Of a stretch of 64,000 bases of DNA, positions 42,279-54,434 are shown piece by piece (the stretch's first letter is position 1; every line of letters begins with the position of its first letter). Under the pieces are notes generated by a model that was not told the origin of the DNA, ran no database searches, and saw only the letters and a list, made by a program, of their open reading frames with translations. This stretch comes from Cydia pomonella (lineage: Eukaryota > Arthropoda > Insecta > Lepidoptera > Tortricidae): contig NC_084706.1 of the NCBI RefSeq assembly GCF_033807575.1, positions 20,436,725 through 20,500,724 of the forward strand, in the 5' to 3' direction. Position numbers and translations under genes: made by a program.

Positions 42279-42936
42279 AAAACGTTATAATTTACCGCTG
42301 ACAGATATAGACCTAGCTCAGAGGCAGTGTTGGGCATTCAAGAATAAAATCATGATTGGAAAAATAATTTGTAAGAATAAAATCACGTTCATTTTATTCC
42401 CGTCAAAATTATTCCAAATAATTCCGTCTGGAATAATTCTTCGGCGAGGAAATTGAATGGCAATAAATTATTCTTATTCAAATAAAAAAATTATGATTTT
42501 ACATTTGAAATAATAATCCATGAATAAGAATTGTAACGTGAGATTTGTTCTTAATAAAGCCGATGAAGCTGGTATGTATGAAAGTAGGTAGGTATAGTTT
42601 GGATGGACTACGGACGGACGCAAATTTAAAATAGCAAATAGTAAAACTCATGGGGATCGGGTTGTATGGAGCCGCCGCTACTGCAAAATACATTTGTTTA
42701 AGTTATGATGACTGGATATATTTTCATGTTTCTAAATTAACTTCGGTACTTTTAGTGTCTTTGTTGCTACCGAACTTTTATTACTGAGTTACTAAAGCAA
42801 GAAATATTACCTTGCTAATCCTCGAGGAAATAACGTGCTAGTCAATCAGTGCTAACCCGTTATACTTACTTTCGTATTTTTACATGCATTTAATGTGACT
42901 AAAAAATAAAAACGCAAATAAATATAACAACCCACC

Positions 42937-43045
42937 ACCAAAAGTACAAAACTCGACAAGGTTTTCGCCTCTCTACGAGGCATCCTCAGGAGATGCTAGA
43001 GATGTTGACGGTCTGACACCCGACAACTGAAACAGTTGTCAGTTG
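42937..43045. repeat. Repeat fragment (GCCTCTCTACGAGGCATCCT)
   Basis: AAACTCGACAAGGTTTTCGC, then GCCTCTCTACGAGGCATCCT and CAGGAGATGCTAGAGATGTT. I recognise it as a frequent lepidopteran repeat; class unknown. Single copy in this window. Confidence 0.4.
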
Positions 43046-43739
43046 TTTATGGCAGGAGTTTGTTTACTGTGATCTATGAGCTCAGAGAAAATAACATTCC
43101 TGAATCCTTCATACTTACAATATGTCTGTTCCTTGTAACATCAGTTACATTACAACTAATGAATTTAATATTTTATAAAACATGCTTTAAGACTTCTCTA
43201 TCATTTTGGTTGTCTATATGAAAGCCACAAAGAATGGAATTAATAAAATGTTCTTATTCAAATTCTGCAAGTTAACTACGTTACATATATCCAAGAATGC
43301 AAGTTCAATTGAAATGTAACGTCAGACACGGTGGAATTACCCATTTTCAGGTGGCTTGTTTTGGCTTCAAAGCCGCAGTCTTATCAAACCACGCTTTTAT
43401 GAGCGTTTTTTATTAAATTTACTGTCAGCCGAAACCATGTCTTGCGTTATTTTAAACTCCAGGATCGTCTGTATTATATGTAATACATTTTCGACTAAAA
43501 TTCACGAAAAAATCACGACAGATCACGTCGGGGGGATTTTTATAAGGAGACCTCATGTGTGTTTTCTGTAGAAAACGAAACTAAGAAAAAATATTTATTT
43601 TGGTATTTGTACTTATAGCTATTTACAATTCATAGAAATATTTACTAAGGCAATGATTCTAGAAGTACTTAAATAGTAATTAGTTAAGCATAATAAGTAG
43701 GTTCTAGAAACAAATATGGGCAGTCAAACCGCTCGGCTA

Positions 43740-43990
43740 TCGAACGCAGAATGGGGTTGGGGCTGACCCGCACTCGGTGCACCAGGGATGTGCATCGTTT
43801 GTGCATAGTCGTATAAAAGCAATCTATGCGCGCTTCAGCAAATATCCCTGATGCGCTTCAGAAGCGAGACAGCCCCAACAGCACCCGGAACGCGTTATAC
43901 TGGACCCGGAGGGCCCCATAGGCCCGCTACGAGTACTAACGACCATAAACTGCACGTATACAGGGACGTGCAATATGCTCTAGTTAGTTA
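43740..43990. other. GC-rich island of unknown origin
   Basis: About 250 bp with far higher GC than its surroundings (GGGGTTGGGGCTGACCCGCA, GGACCCGGAGGGCCCCATAG). No continuous frame, no tRNA or rRNA resemblance that I can name. It could be a decayed LINE or other transferred fragment. Confidence 0.4.
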
Positions 43991-43999
43991 ATTCTATCT

Positions 44000-45340
44000 C
44001 CGTAGTACAGCTGTCTCTTCCGCTATTCATAAAAAAAGCACTTTTCAACAGAAACGTGCAAAGCGGGAATGATAGTTAATCAGTAAACAGGTAATAAATA
44101 CATAGTCACGCTTTTCACATTATTTTAAAAAGTTAAATATAATAGAGACACGTGTATTCATTCTACGTGATTTTTATAATAATATGTTAATAGTATGAGA
44201 CATAACTCATTGTCCATCCAAACTTCAATCTATACACTGTTATAAGGTACAGGTAAGGTACTTCTTCTACAATAGTCCCAATGCCTGCTGCGACCGGTTC
44301 ATGGTTTGTCTATTTGTTGCGCCTGTGAACGGGTTCCAGCAAGCGTTTCGCTCTCCAAGGGTCCTCTACGTGATGGAACTATATACCCACGCAAGCCTAT
44401 CAAAAAACCAGGATTTATAGGCCCGTGAAATCCAAGGAGACATAATAAATTTTTCAACAGAAAATGTACCCTTGTACAATATCAAAATGAAACCTCTTTC
44501 AAAATTAAACAGTCAATTTCAAGTACACATATTGGTTGCGATGGAACAAGATAACAATACCGCTAGGTCCCTTTAAAGGTAACGAGTACATATCAGAATA
44601 CCTAAAATCGTTTTTACCTAATATTGAAATACCTATAAAGATAAAGATATTTTATTGACTTAATAAAGGTGCTTATTACTACTTACATTGTTTTACTTAC
44701 ATTATTTGTATGGTACAAGACCAACAGGCAAGTGTCATCTGACCCCCGCTATGCTTGAAACACCTTCCTAATTTTATAACGATAATTTCAAAGATATCTA
44801 GTAAGTTAAATCATTGTAGCTAACATATTTTTAATTTTAAGTACCTATGTGTACTTGACTAGCCTTTCATGGATTTCTGTGGTCCGATTTTTTTTTTATA
44901 ACGATAATTAATGTTACCTAAACATTCGACCTAAATAGTCGATTGGACTGATTTTGAGTTCACTTTACGTGCAGTAGTTTCGATAAAAAATGTAGTTAAA
45001 GTTGCAAGTTTTTTATAGTGATCTAAAGCGGAATCCTTCATTATGAGTGATCCGACACGCATTTGGCCGATTTTTATACAATATGGTGGTAGTTTAACTT
45101 TACGTCCATAATGAATACAATTACAATACTACAAATAATCACGTTATAGTTTTACGGCACAAATTAAGCACCCTCGAAAGAAAAGAAATGTCTCAAGTCT
45201 TAAAAATAAATCTGTCACACGAAACATACTCGTACTTAAACGTAGATAAAAATATGAGCAACTTATTCTTCTTTATTATTACTACATAATTTAATTACAC
45301 CTTATTACTTAGGTACTGTACGTTAAATACAGTTAATGTC
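44000..45340. other. Intergenic, no recognised feature
   Basis: AT-rich, no coding signal, no clear repeat. Confidence 0.5.
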
Positions 45341-45345
45341 AGTAC

Positions 45346-45533
45346 CCCTAGTGTAAATATTTTCGACAGCGAAACGTGACGTACGCGTTTGCGTTAAGTG
45401 TCATTTTGTATGAGATTTTTGACTTTCCAAAACGTCCCGCTTGGCGCGCTGTTCAAAAACCCATACAAAATGAGATTTAACGCAAACGCGTACGTCACGT
45501 TTCGCTATCGACTAAATTTACACTAGGGGTACA
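45346..45533. mobile_element. Palindromic MITE, GTACCCCTAGTGTAAAT ends
   Basis: GTACCCCTAGTGTAAAT with AGCGAAACGTGACGTACGCG at the left is inverted as CGCGTACGTCACGTTTCGCT and ATTTACACTAGGGGTAC at the right. About 190 bp, arms about 55 bp, no coding capacity. Confidence 0.85.
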
Positions 45534-45847
45534 GAAACAGAGCCTAAACAACAAACGGCTAGAGAATTCAAACGTATTATGATAATTTTTAGATTTTTCG
45601 AATAGTGCGGTCGTGCTCAATCTACAAGTTTCAAATACAACAATTACAACTAGTTATAGTAAGTATTTGTGAAATGTACAAGCTGTTTATTTAGTCGCCT
45701 CGTCACCTGCAATAATTTACGGGGATAGATCATACTGAGCAACTTTTACTATGGGACCAATCCCGAAATCGCGAAAAAAAAACAAATTTACTCTCCCATA
45801 CAAAATGTCAAGGTCAGACAGGCAAAATTTATGAGACAGCCAATTTC

Positions 45848-46020
45848 CCGCCCGGGTTCGATCCCGGTGATGGCATTTATTTGTGTGATGAACACAGATA
45901 TTTGTTCCTGAGTCATAGGTGTGTTCTATGCTTCTATGTATATAAGTATGTATTTATCTATATACGTATGGGGCCAGGTCTGTGTAAAATTGTCCCAAAA
46001 AATATATTTTATTTTATTTA
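45848..46020 (+). mobile_element. tRNA-derived SINE, copy 6 (5' truncated)
   Basis: Begins at the B box (CCCGGGTTCGATCCCGG), with the body GTGTGATGAACACAGATATT and tail TTATTTTATTTA. The A-box half is missing. Confidence 0.8.
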
Positions 46021-46214
46021 TGGATGCTAGCAAGATGTAAAGACAAAAATTTAGCGGAATGACATTTTACGCAAGAATGTGTATGTCATACAAACCTTTC
46101 CGTGTGTATTTACTTACAATCATTCAGTCAAGTTCAGTATAATTTGTTTCTACTTGAAATCCGCCTTGCAACTGCTTGGCCAATAGTCTAAGATAAGTGA
46201 TAGACCTACACACG

Positions 46215-46461
46215 TTCTTCGGTTGGCGTATTAGTAAGATGGAGTGGCCTCGTATGTTGCATGGATGACTGTAGACTCCCTAAGTCCGTTTTCTATTCAG
46301 ACCTTAAGGATGGGAGACGTAGCCAGGGGCGACAGTTTTTGCGATATAAAGACGTTCTGAAGCGTCATCTCAAAGCTTGCGGCACCCCATCAGAGCGTTG
46401 GGAGAAGCTTGCGGTTCAGAGATCAGATTGGTGCAATACTGGATGCGATGCGATGAGATGA
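46215..46461 (+). pseudogene. Non-LTR retrotransposon ORF2 C-terminus
   Basis: The frame reads DCRLPKSVFYSDLKDGRRSQ, then GRQFLRYKDVLKRHLKACG and WEKLAVQRSDW. This is the RLPK--FY-EL--G-RS-G---R-KD--K--LK pattern at the C-terminus of CR1/L2-like LINE proteins. Upstream codons are broken by a stop. It ends at a GATGCGATGCGATGAGATGA tail. Confidence 0.8.
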
Positions 46462-46749
46462 GATGCCAATGCGTACGATGGTATAGAGCACTTACCACCG
46501 TTCTATATTTTCTAATGTGCCCACTATTTAGTACCTTTCACGAAAGTTCTCATCATATAACCATTATGGTAATTTCGTGTCTTGGTATCACGATATAACC
46601 AATTAATTCAATTCCGAGAGTTTGCGTAATTTGCGTTTCCTGGCAACTACCAGGCATCAAATTAAACAAAATTTATATTTTTTTGAATAATATTGCCAGT
46701 ACTAATTTTTCCAGCCTCTCCTTTGCTGAAGGAGTAAATACCAATGCTG

Positions 46750-47750
46750 TAATTTGGTTGAGGGGTTGCTACAGGGATGCTCTTCAGCAACCCCAGATTC
46801 CTTTGGCGTGTGCTTCAAAACTAAAGAGGTACAATTTTCTTCAAGTAAGTACAAATTAAGTACCAATTGTGAACTAAAACCTTATATAACAATAACAAAA
46901 AATACCAAAATGCAATGTGCAATGCAGCCAGAGAGCGTGGCATAATTTTTTATCATTTGTTTAGATTTGCAGTATACTTACTTTTATAATTATTTAAATA
47001 ATATTTACTTTATCTTCTTTCACTTGAAGGGCTTATGTAGTAAAATCTAGCTGTTTGTTGATAACATCATTATCTACTACCAGAAAAGTTGCAATGTCAC
47101 GAGTTACAGTATATGTTGAATAAAACAACTTGGTTTTTACCACGGGTCAAATCCACAACTCGTTACACAGTCAAATTATAGTTAGCACAAACGCAAAGAA
47201 CCTGCAGGTAGACTTGGTAGTATTTTGAAAACGAACTATTTCACTGTAATCAGAACGCGCTTGCGCATCAACGAAGTGCGGATTCGAGTACAACCGAAGG
47301 AAAACTAACCTCGAAATGAATAAAAAGTCCAACTCTTTGATTGCAACTCGAAGACTAGTTGGCCTCAGCTACAATAAGAGCGTAACAGTAATAAGGTTGC
47401 AGTGACACAAGTCTGTTTACTATTTAAGTACTGTCCATTTGTCACACAGGAAAATACCAAACCATTTTAAACCTTAATAATGAGAAGTATGTCTTAATTT
47501 TAAATGAAGACATCTTATCATCAAGGACGTGCGTTTTTTATAGTTAAGGTTTCTTTCATTACCAATTATTTCGTGCTAAATAAGAAACGCGAACATAATG
47601 ATAATGGTACTAAAGTAATTGTGTTTACGCTTATTTACCCTTTCAAGACCACCGTTTAATTTACTTATACATATTTATACTGTATTCAGCGACTTCGTTG
47701 GCGTGAACTTTTAAGTAGATTGTTGTATCTTCATAACGATGTGTAGCAAA
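46750..47750. other. Intergenic, no recognised feature
   Basis: AT-rich DNA. Short frames lack domain resemblance. Confidence 0.5.
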
Positions 47751-47754
47751 ATAA

Positions 47755-48060
47755 GTTGTTGGCAAAAATTTCATTTTTGGTACAAGCTTTTATCGCTGAC
47801 TGTACTTTTCTTTCCACAGGCAACTAATACTCATCGAGCCAGTTCTAAAAAACCCAAATACAATTAGGTTGCGTTGTTTTATCACAGAGTTCTCATGGCC
47901 ACTTCCTGTCTCCATCATCAGATCAGCTCGATGGCACCATAATATTGCATTGTCACCTGACTTACATGTACGCAATTTTTGACCTTCATCGGAAACCGGG
48001 AAGTGGGTCAAATTTAACTTGCAAGATTTGATTACAGACAACGGGATTTTATGACAAATT
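47755..48060 (+). repeat. Single diverged copy of the 58.9-59.8 kb repeat unit
   Basis: TTGGTACAAGCTTTTATCGC, TCCACAGGCAACTAATACTC, TCTCCATCATCAGATCAGCT, ATAATATTGCATTGTCACCT and GGAAACCGGGAAGTGGGTCA recur in order at 59,110-59,760. Confidence 0.8.
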
Positions 48061-48671
48061 ATTTCCCATAATTTGGGACAAATTATGGAAGAAGTGCAAG
48101 TGTCCAGCTGGTGGCTGTAAATAATAGTTCGAAACCTCTCCGGTGGCGCTAGGGTAGCGCAAGGACATGATATGAACTTGGACGTTATTGACGGAGAGTT
48201 GTGCGCTATCTGTGATTTGAATTGTTTTATAAAGTCAAAACAAAAATTAGTTCGTTATGTATTGTGGCGCCACCTATTTAAGGTTTTTTGATGCACACTT
48301 TTCATACACATAGATTGTTCTCCTTACCTAACAGTGGATCTTTTGCAATAACTTCACTAATATTACTTGTACAGGCTAGGGGTAAGCGCTCACGGCATTA
48401 CCGCTTTTACGCCCCTATGTCTGCCTAACTATCTAGTTAGAACTTTCTAGTTAACTATCTAGTTAAAATTTTAGTTTCAGAACTTAAATTCGGAGTGATG
48501 AGCACCGGCTACCAAGTAGCTAAAAAACTATTTTGATACTTACATGATTTTCAAAGGAATAGTTTTCTTTATGGCATGTGTTTTTTTTTTTATATTGTAA
48601 ATATTACTTTATTTTAACCATAAACCAAACAAATCAATTTTGGTAGTGTTTTGTTTTATAACTACCATCAA

Positions 48672-49140
48672 TAGGGAAGAGTGGATCATATGAAATTGGG
48701 TCACAGTGAATCAAAGAAAAATCGGGCATGAAAATTCAAAGTTTTCTTTAAGGAGAAAAAATCATGACACTAGAAGCACAAAACTAATATACATCTCCAC
48801 GCAAAGAGCGAAATCCCTGTTCTTCAAAAGCGAGTATGCAAAAAAATAAGATAATAAATCATCACACTCTATGATAAACTATGATCATCGTATGCATGTA
48901 TTGTATTTTAATGGATCAAACAATGCAGCAGCTCTTATAGATTCTATTACTCACACAAAGGTAACAGTGAATCATTCTCCACTTTTATTTGAATATTATC
49001 TTATTTTATTTCTAGCCTTCCATACAGCTTTTCTGTCAATTCTGTTTAAGATTAGATACGAAAACGATACAATTTGAAGTTAAAATGTCTCAATTACAGC
49101 TTTACAAAAAAGTGATCCACTCTGACCCACTCTCCTCTAT
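48672..49140. mobile_element. TIR element with ATAGGGAAGAGTGGATCA ends
   Basis: The left end ATAGGGAAGAGTGGATCAT is inverted at the right as GTGATCCACTCTGACCCACT and CTCCTCTAT. About 470 bp. The 68-codon frame inside is not recognisable. The end resembles the 56.0-kb element. Confidence 0.6.
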
Positions 49141-50519
49141 GTCACTCCCTCAGGCCTTGGGACAATATCAGGGTTGCAGTTTGCCTTTTTTGCGAATTGC
49201 AATCTAATGCTAAGTCAAAGCCTTTTCCTTACTGCACACATTGCTGCACCCCATGTGTAATTTTCTGTTTGTGTAATATACCTATATGCCGGCGGGCACA
49301 GTGGCGTGCAGCACAATGTTTAAAAAAATCATAAAAAAATAAGTATTCATTTCTTTCAAAATACTGCAGACCAGAATGGAGATAAAAGATTAACTAAGAA
49401 GCGATAGCCGTGTTTCTTCTAATTCTTTCTGTAGTACAAATGTAGGAGTAACGACTCAAAACTTGTCATAAATCAATGAAAACCGCGGGGAGCCCCTTAA
49501 GTGCCATTCATCGGCCGATCATAAATTTCCTGTGTAATATTTTGACGGTAGTCAAAATAAACCAACTGATAGGTTCGTAAGGTTCCTTAGATGCCCGACG
49601 GGCAAATTGTCCAGAAATACGAGCCCCGCGTTTCAACCGTTTTTGATCCAGCTTGTCCAGAAGTCCTTCCTTACGTATTTTGATTGTAATGACAGGTTAT
49701 TAATTTGTTATGACAATGATCTTTAAGTGCAGTGTCAAAAATGACGTTTCTGGTTGAAGAAATGACACTTTCGACCATATCTAAAACAAATCCAGATAAA
49801 ATTCTTGGGGTTGTCGTTGAGATTTAAGATGGCGAAGACGTCTCGAGAATATTTTTTTGTGTTTTGCTCATTAATTTTGTTTAAAGTGTAATATTGATAG
49901 CTTGTTATGTGCAGCTAATGATAAACTAATCTTGAAATATGTTTAACCATGTTTTAATCAACATCCTGCATTCCATTGTGGCTTAAAGTCCAGTTATCTC
50001 TTTACTAAAAGCAACTACCGAACAACGTCATGCTCTTCGAGCACACATAAAAGTTACTACTGCACAACAACACTTGAAATTGGCAAAATCATCATAGATA
50101 TGATAGAGGCCGTATTTTAAAAGAAGAAGAACAAATTCATAACAATGGAGCCTATTGCATAAAAAATACAAGCTAATACCTACTATTAGTGTTTCTGTAT
50201 GTAAAGTCACTAATAGTATTAGCTTTTATTTTATAATGCAATCCGGCACTGGTATTACTATCAGAATAAGCCTCTTTATGGTACTTATGTTGTAAATTGC
50301 TCAGTACGATAAAATACTCGTTTTCCCTATTTTGTAACCTTCTCCTTGTATTCATGGTGACAGACAATTCTGCATTATTTATAATTTCTTTATGATAAGG
50401 ATAACTACAACTTGTGTCCGAGATTGACAATAACATCGCTCGTTTTCCTCAGCAAAGCTTCCTGCAATGCGGCGCAGCTATGCTTTCAATATGGGGATGT
50501 AACCTTAACAAACAATAAT
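49140..50519. other. Intergenic, no recognised gene
   Basis: Contains a short inverted pair near 50,175-50,235 (TATTAGTG...CACTAATA) and otherwise AT-rich unclassified DNA. Confidence 0.45.
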
Positions 50520-50695
50520 GACGACCGGTCTGGCCTATAGTGTGGGTAGTGACCTAGTGACCTTGCCTATGAAGCCGATGGTCCCGGGTTCGAATCCCGA
50601 TAAGTGTATTTATTTGTGTGATGATCACAGATATTTGTTCCTGAGTCATCGTGTTTTCTATGTATTAATCTATATATAGTTTGGGGCTAGGCCGA
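50520..50695 (+). mobile_element. tRNA-derived SINE, copy 7 (3' truncated)
   Basis: Head GACGACCGGTCTGGCCTATA, B box GGGTTCGAATCCC, body TGTGTGATGATCACAGATAT. Ends at GTTTGGGGCTAGG without the A/T-rich tail. Confidence 0.85.
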
Positions 50696-50867
50696 TATTA
50701 TTGTAATCGCTTCGTATTAGCTACCTCAGTTAATTCTTCAACAAGCAGGCTTATTGTATGGCTGATACTTATGTCAGTTCATTTTTATCTGAAGTAGCAG
50801 TTACGTAAAATGTATGAAGACATTGTTCGTAAGTATAAGTAAATTAATTTTCTCCAACACGCTCGGA

Positions 50868-51085
50868 AATGTTCATCTTATTGTAGCAAAAATAGTACGG
50901 GAAGCTCTTCGTTATTGTCGTGTTTTAGCGGACGGGAAGTTATTACTGTATTGTTTTTTTACTTTTTAAAAACATGTGTCCACTAAGAAAAACACAAACA
51001 GCCAATTAATATAGCCGCGGGCTGCGTCTACACGACCCGGTCAGCATCATTTCAATCTATAGGATAGAGTCGTGTAAGATCGTGC
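50868..51085 (+). repeat. Dispersed duplication, left copy
   Basis: CGGAAATGTTCATCTTATTG, AGCAAAAATAGTA, TGTTTTAGCGGACGGGAAGT, TACTGTATTGTTT and AAACATGTGTCCACTAAGA are repeated at 51595-52135. In the right copy a SINE interrupts the sequence. Confidence 0.7.
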
Positions 51086-51221
51086 GAATAATGTTTAATA
51101 AAATCAAAGACTATATACCCTTTTTTGAAGAATCTCATGCGTGGAAATAAAGATTATATTTCACAATTATATTGAATGAGCGAATATTGAATGGTACTAA
51201 ATGGCAGAATAGCCATTTAGT

Positions 51222-51550
51222 TTTTTTATACTACGTCGGTGGCAAACATGCATACGGCCCGCCTGATGGTAAGCAGTCTCCGTAGCCTATGTACGCCTGC
51301 AACTCCAGAGGAGTTACATGCGCGTTGCCGAACCTAAACCCGCCCCCCCTCGTTGAGCTCTGGCAACCTTACTCACCCGCAGGAACACAACACTATGAGT
51401 AGGATCTAGTGTTATTTGGCTGCTGTTTTCTGTAAGGTGGAGGTACTTCCCCAGTTGGGCTCTGCTCTAGATCTGGGATGACATCCACTGGCTGTGCCCT
51501 ACCACACAATGGAGATGACATTCACAATGCCCATACCTCTCTTTTGGACG
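51222..51550 (+). mobile_element. SINE-like repeat (ACTACGTCGGTGGCAAACAT family)
   Basis: ACTACGTCGGTGGCAAACAT, GCCCGCCTGATGGTAAGCAG, TCTCCGTAGCCTATGTACGC, AACACTATGAGTAGGATCTA, GGTGGAGGTACTTCCCCAGT and ATGGAGATGACATTCACAAT. I recognise this as a highly repeated lepidopteran short element. The head is not obviously tRNA-like. Confidence 0.7.
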
Positions 51551-51594
51551 TAGTTTAAGGACATACCCGGGTAGCCGTGATATTTAAATTTGCT

Positions 51595-52135
51595 CCGAAA
51601 TGTTCACCTTATAGTAGCAAAAATAGTTAAAGAAGTTATTCGTGGTTAAACTCAAATTTACAAAATTCACATTATTGTTCACATTGTTGTTTTTACATTA
51701 TTGTTCTGTTTTAGCGGCCGGAAAGTTCATTACTGTATTGTTTATTACTTTTGACGACCGGTCTGGCCTAGTGGGTAGTGACCCTGCCTATGAAGCCGAT
51801 GGTCCCGGGTTCAAATCCTGGTAAGGGCATTTATTTGTGTGATGAGCATGGATATTTGTTCCTGAGTCATGGGTGTTTTCTATGCATTTAAGTATATATA
51901 AATATTTATAATATATTATATATATCGTTGTCTAAGTACCCTCAACACAAGCCTTATTGAGCTTACTGTGGGACTTAGTCAATTTGTGTATATTTATTAT
52001 TATAATTTTTTTTAAACATGTATCGACTAAGACAGGCAGACCGAGGGTCCCGAGCCGCATGCGGCTCTTTGGGCTCTTCAACACAACCAAACAATTAATA
52101 ACTTTATAAGACCAGTTTAGAATTGATCAATAAAA
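51595..52135 (+). repeat. Dispersed duplication, right copy, carrying a SINE
   Basis: Matches 50868-51085 on both sides of the SINE at 51753-52005. Its 60-codon frame (51642-51824) runs into the SINE. Confidence 0.7.
51753..52005 (+). mobile_element. tRNA-derived SINE, copy 8 (full length)
   Basis: Head GACGACCGGTCTGGCCTAGT, B box GGTTCAAATCC, body GTGTGATGAGCATGGATATT, AACACAAGCCTTATTGAGCT, tail TATTTATTATTATAA. It gives the best view of the whole element in the plus orientation. Confidence 0.88.
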
Positions 52136-52149
52136 TCAAAATTGTGGCT

Positions 52150-52375
52150 ATAGGGCCCTTCGAGGCCAATATAATAAAGCGTTCCGGCTGATGACAAGAC
52201 TGCCTCGCTTCTGTACCGCATCAGGCATGTTTGCAGAGACGCGCGTCGATTATTTTCAGGCGACATTGTGTGGGCGCGCATCCCTGGTGCGCCGAGTGCG
52301 GGACAGTCTCAATACCATCTTGAGAATGATAGCGGACAAACCAGACTACAACAACTTTTTAAAGAATATTTAGAT
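52150..52375 (+). pseudogene. LINE ORF2 C-terminal remnant
   Basis: The frame reads AFRLMTRLPRFCTASGMFAE, then TRVDYFQATLCGRASLVRRV and RDSLNTILRMIADKPDYNN. The LPRFCSASGMFAE...R-SLL-RVR-S-N-IL-AIA pattern is common at the C-terminus of a lepidopteran LINE group. It ends in a stop at 52371. Confidence 0.75.
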
Positions 52376-52603
52376 TTTGGAACATTGAAATTTCGTTTTG
52401 TATCTGCTAATTTGAATGCCGAGACAAGTTATTTTGAGTCAAGAGCTTACCTACCTTTGGATTGTTGGATACACGTGTCATCTTGTTTGCAGCCGGTGTA
52501 CCAACCAACATCACCCCAGCTTGTCGACGCGGACAAACAGAAAGTTTCTCTCCAGGCTAAGTTATCATTCCGAGGACGGTTCATTCTGTTTAACGTTTAA
52601 CAT
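52376..52603 (+). other. Short open frame of unknown nature
   Basis: The frame covering 52268-52600 leaves the LINE remnant out of frame and then reads SANLNAETSYFESRAYLPLD, then CWIHVSSCLQPVYQPTSPQL and FRGRFILFNV before TAA. It has an even amino-acid composition, unlike AT-rich noise. I do not recognise it. It could be an orphan exon, LINE 3' sequence or chance. Confidence 0.25.
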
Positions 52604-52609
52604 CTTTAG

Positions 52610-53470
52610 CTGAGTAATTTAAACGCCTTTGAACCTGTATAACGTCCCGTTTATATTTATTTATTTACATTAAACATAAAATTTCCTTTGGCGAAGATAG
52701 ATTTTTACTTACAGTTAAGATTTGGAATAAAGCTTAAATGGTACTAACTTAGTATCCCTACAACTTCGGTTTAAAAAATCTTTATTGTTTAAGAAATTAC
52801 AGAAATTTCACTTAAATACAACTTATAAGTAGCTAATTTAAAAAAACAATACAAGTTACGCAATATACAAGCACTTATTATGACAATGTTTAACAATAGA
52901 TAAAAATCGACAAGGCGCATGTGAACCTATGGAAATGCAGGCGTCTATAAACTACAAAGTCTACTTACCATCAGGCGGACCCTTTGTTCATTTTCTACAG
53001 TCATAATAAAACAAAGTCGTAGCTACCTTAGCGCCTGTTATTAAATTCAGGGCAACATTGAACGCCGACGTTAAAAGTTTGGTAGGTATTGGGTTTACTA
53101 CGTTCAGGCATTTTTAGTTTTTTACCCGATTGGCGATTCTGGTAGTTTTTTAAGCGCCATTTGCACCATCTCACTAACCCGGGGTAACCGGTTAAATCTG
53201 GAGTTACCATGGTTACCAGTACCATTTGACATAGGATTATAGTATTTTCACCAGTTTTTAGGGTTCCGTACCAAAATGGTATAAAAGGTCTGTCACATCG
53301 CTAAATATATCGAGAACCACTTAAGCTATTGATTTAAAATTTGGAATAGTTATAAGCAACCCTAACCCAGACACATTGAAAGTATTATTTTTGTATTTTA
53401 TTTTTCACAACTATGAGAAATGCCCAATATGAAGAGGGGGCAAAATTTCAAAGTACGAGTATTATTAGAT
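52610..53470. other. Intergenic, no recognised gene
   Basis: AT-rich. AAACATAAAATTTCC and a GGTAACCGGTTAAATCTGGAG-like short inverted region near 53,180 are the only structures seen. Confidence 0.45.
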
Positions 53471-53474
53471 TAGT

Positions 53475-53810
53475 ACCTGGGCGACCGAGCTTTGCTCGGT
53501 TATAACTATTTATTGTAATATGGTGGTGTATAGGTGATAATCTTAACTACTTTTTTTTACTAAATTAATCTTGTCTAAAACAATAAAAATTAAAAAAATA
53601 TAAATAAACTTGAACACATAAAAAAAAACAAAAGTTAGTCACCGGGCGAGATTCGAACCCGTAACACTCGTTTGGCACTCCGCGTCTTAACCCGCTGGAC
53701 CAGACGGATAGTGGTCGGCAACACGAAATTAGCGACCATATTCTGCGTCGAAAGAAAAACGCATGAAAACTCGAAAATACGCGTTTTCCCAAACATAAGA
53801 CTAATCTAGA
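53475..53810 (-). mobile_element. tRNA-headed repeat with terminal hairpin, copy 1
   Basis: In the minus orientation it contains GGGAAAACGCGTATTTTCGA, a tRNA-like segment (CCAGCGGGTTAAGACGCGG, then GGGTTCGAATCTCGC), TTGTTTTAGACAAG, and ends in the perfect palindrome ACCGAGCAAAGCTCGGT with CGCCCAGGTACT. It matches 61310-61850. Confidence 0.8.
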
Positions 53811-53916
53811 TCACAGACATATATATACAAGAATTGCTCGTTTAAAGGTATAAGATAAATCGATAAAAATGATAGAGTGGTCTCTGCCTACCCCTTCGGG
53901 AAATAGGCGTGATTAT

Positions 53917-53942
53917 ATGTATGTATGTATGTATGTATGTAA
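53917..53942. repeat. (TATG)n microsatellite
   Basis: Six or so perfect TATG/ATGT repeats. Confidence 0.9.
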
Positions 53943-54434
53943 AAATGATAGAAACTAATTTCAAAGAAACCTTCCATGAATGAATATTATGTACTTTCAT
54001 GAAAAAAAGCGGGTTATCCTGATGACAGAAACCAAACAATGTTTAACCTCAGCAACTTTTTGAATTTTTATCATTCATCGTTAAATCACCATATTTTACT
54101 GATCGTGTCATTCACGAAGACGCGTGTCTTGACTTGTATTGCCATTTTCTTCAAGGTTAGATTTGATTTGACAAATCTGCGCGTCATCGAGTCATTGTAG
54201 ACAAACTTTATTAGTGAATTACATTTTGTAATAACCTCTAGCCATCCAGAGGCTAATAAAAAGTTTTATCATTCCATTCTAATTTGAATCTTATTTTGAC
54301 AGATAAAAATTGCTTGTGCCTTGGCAATTTTTGATGAGTGGGCGGCTAGAGGTTCATTCATATAGGTATTCCTTCGTGTGGCTAATTCCCACAGTAGCGG
54401 GACATATTAGTTCGAAATTTAATTAATTATTAGA

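Noticed and set aside
51642..51824. Frame starting with a signal-peptide-like hydrophobic stretch
   Set aside because: It runs into a SINE, and the duplicated copy at 50.9 kb does not keep the frame.
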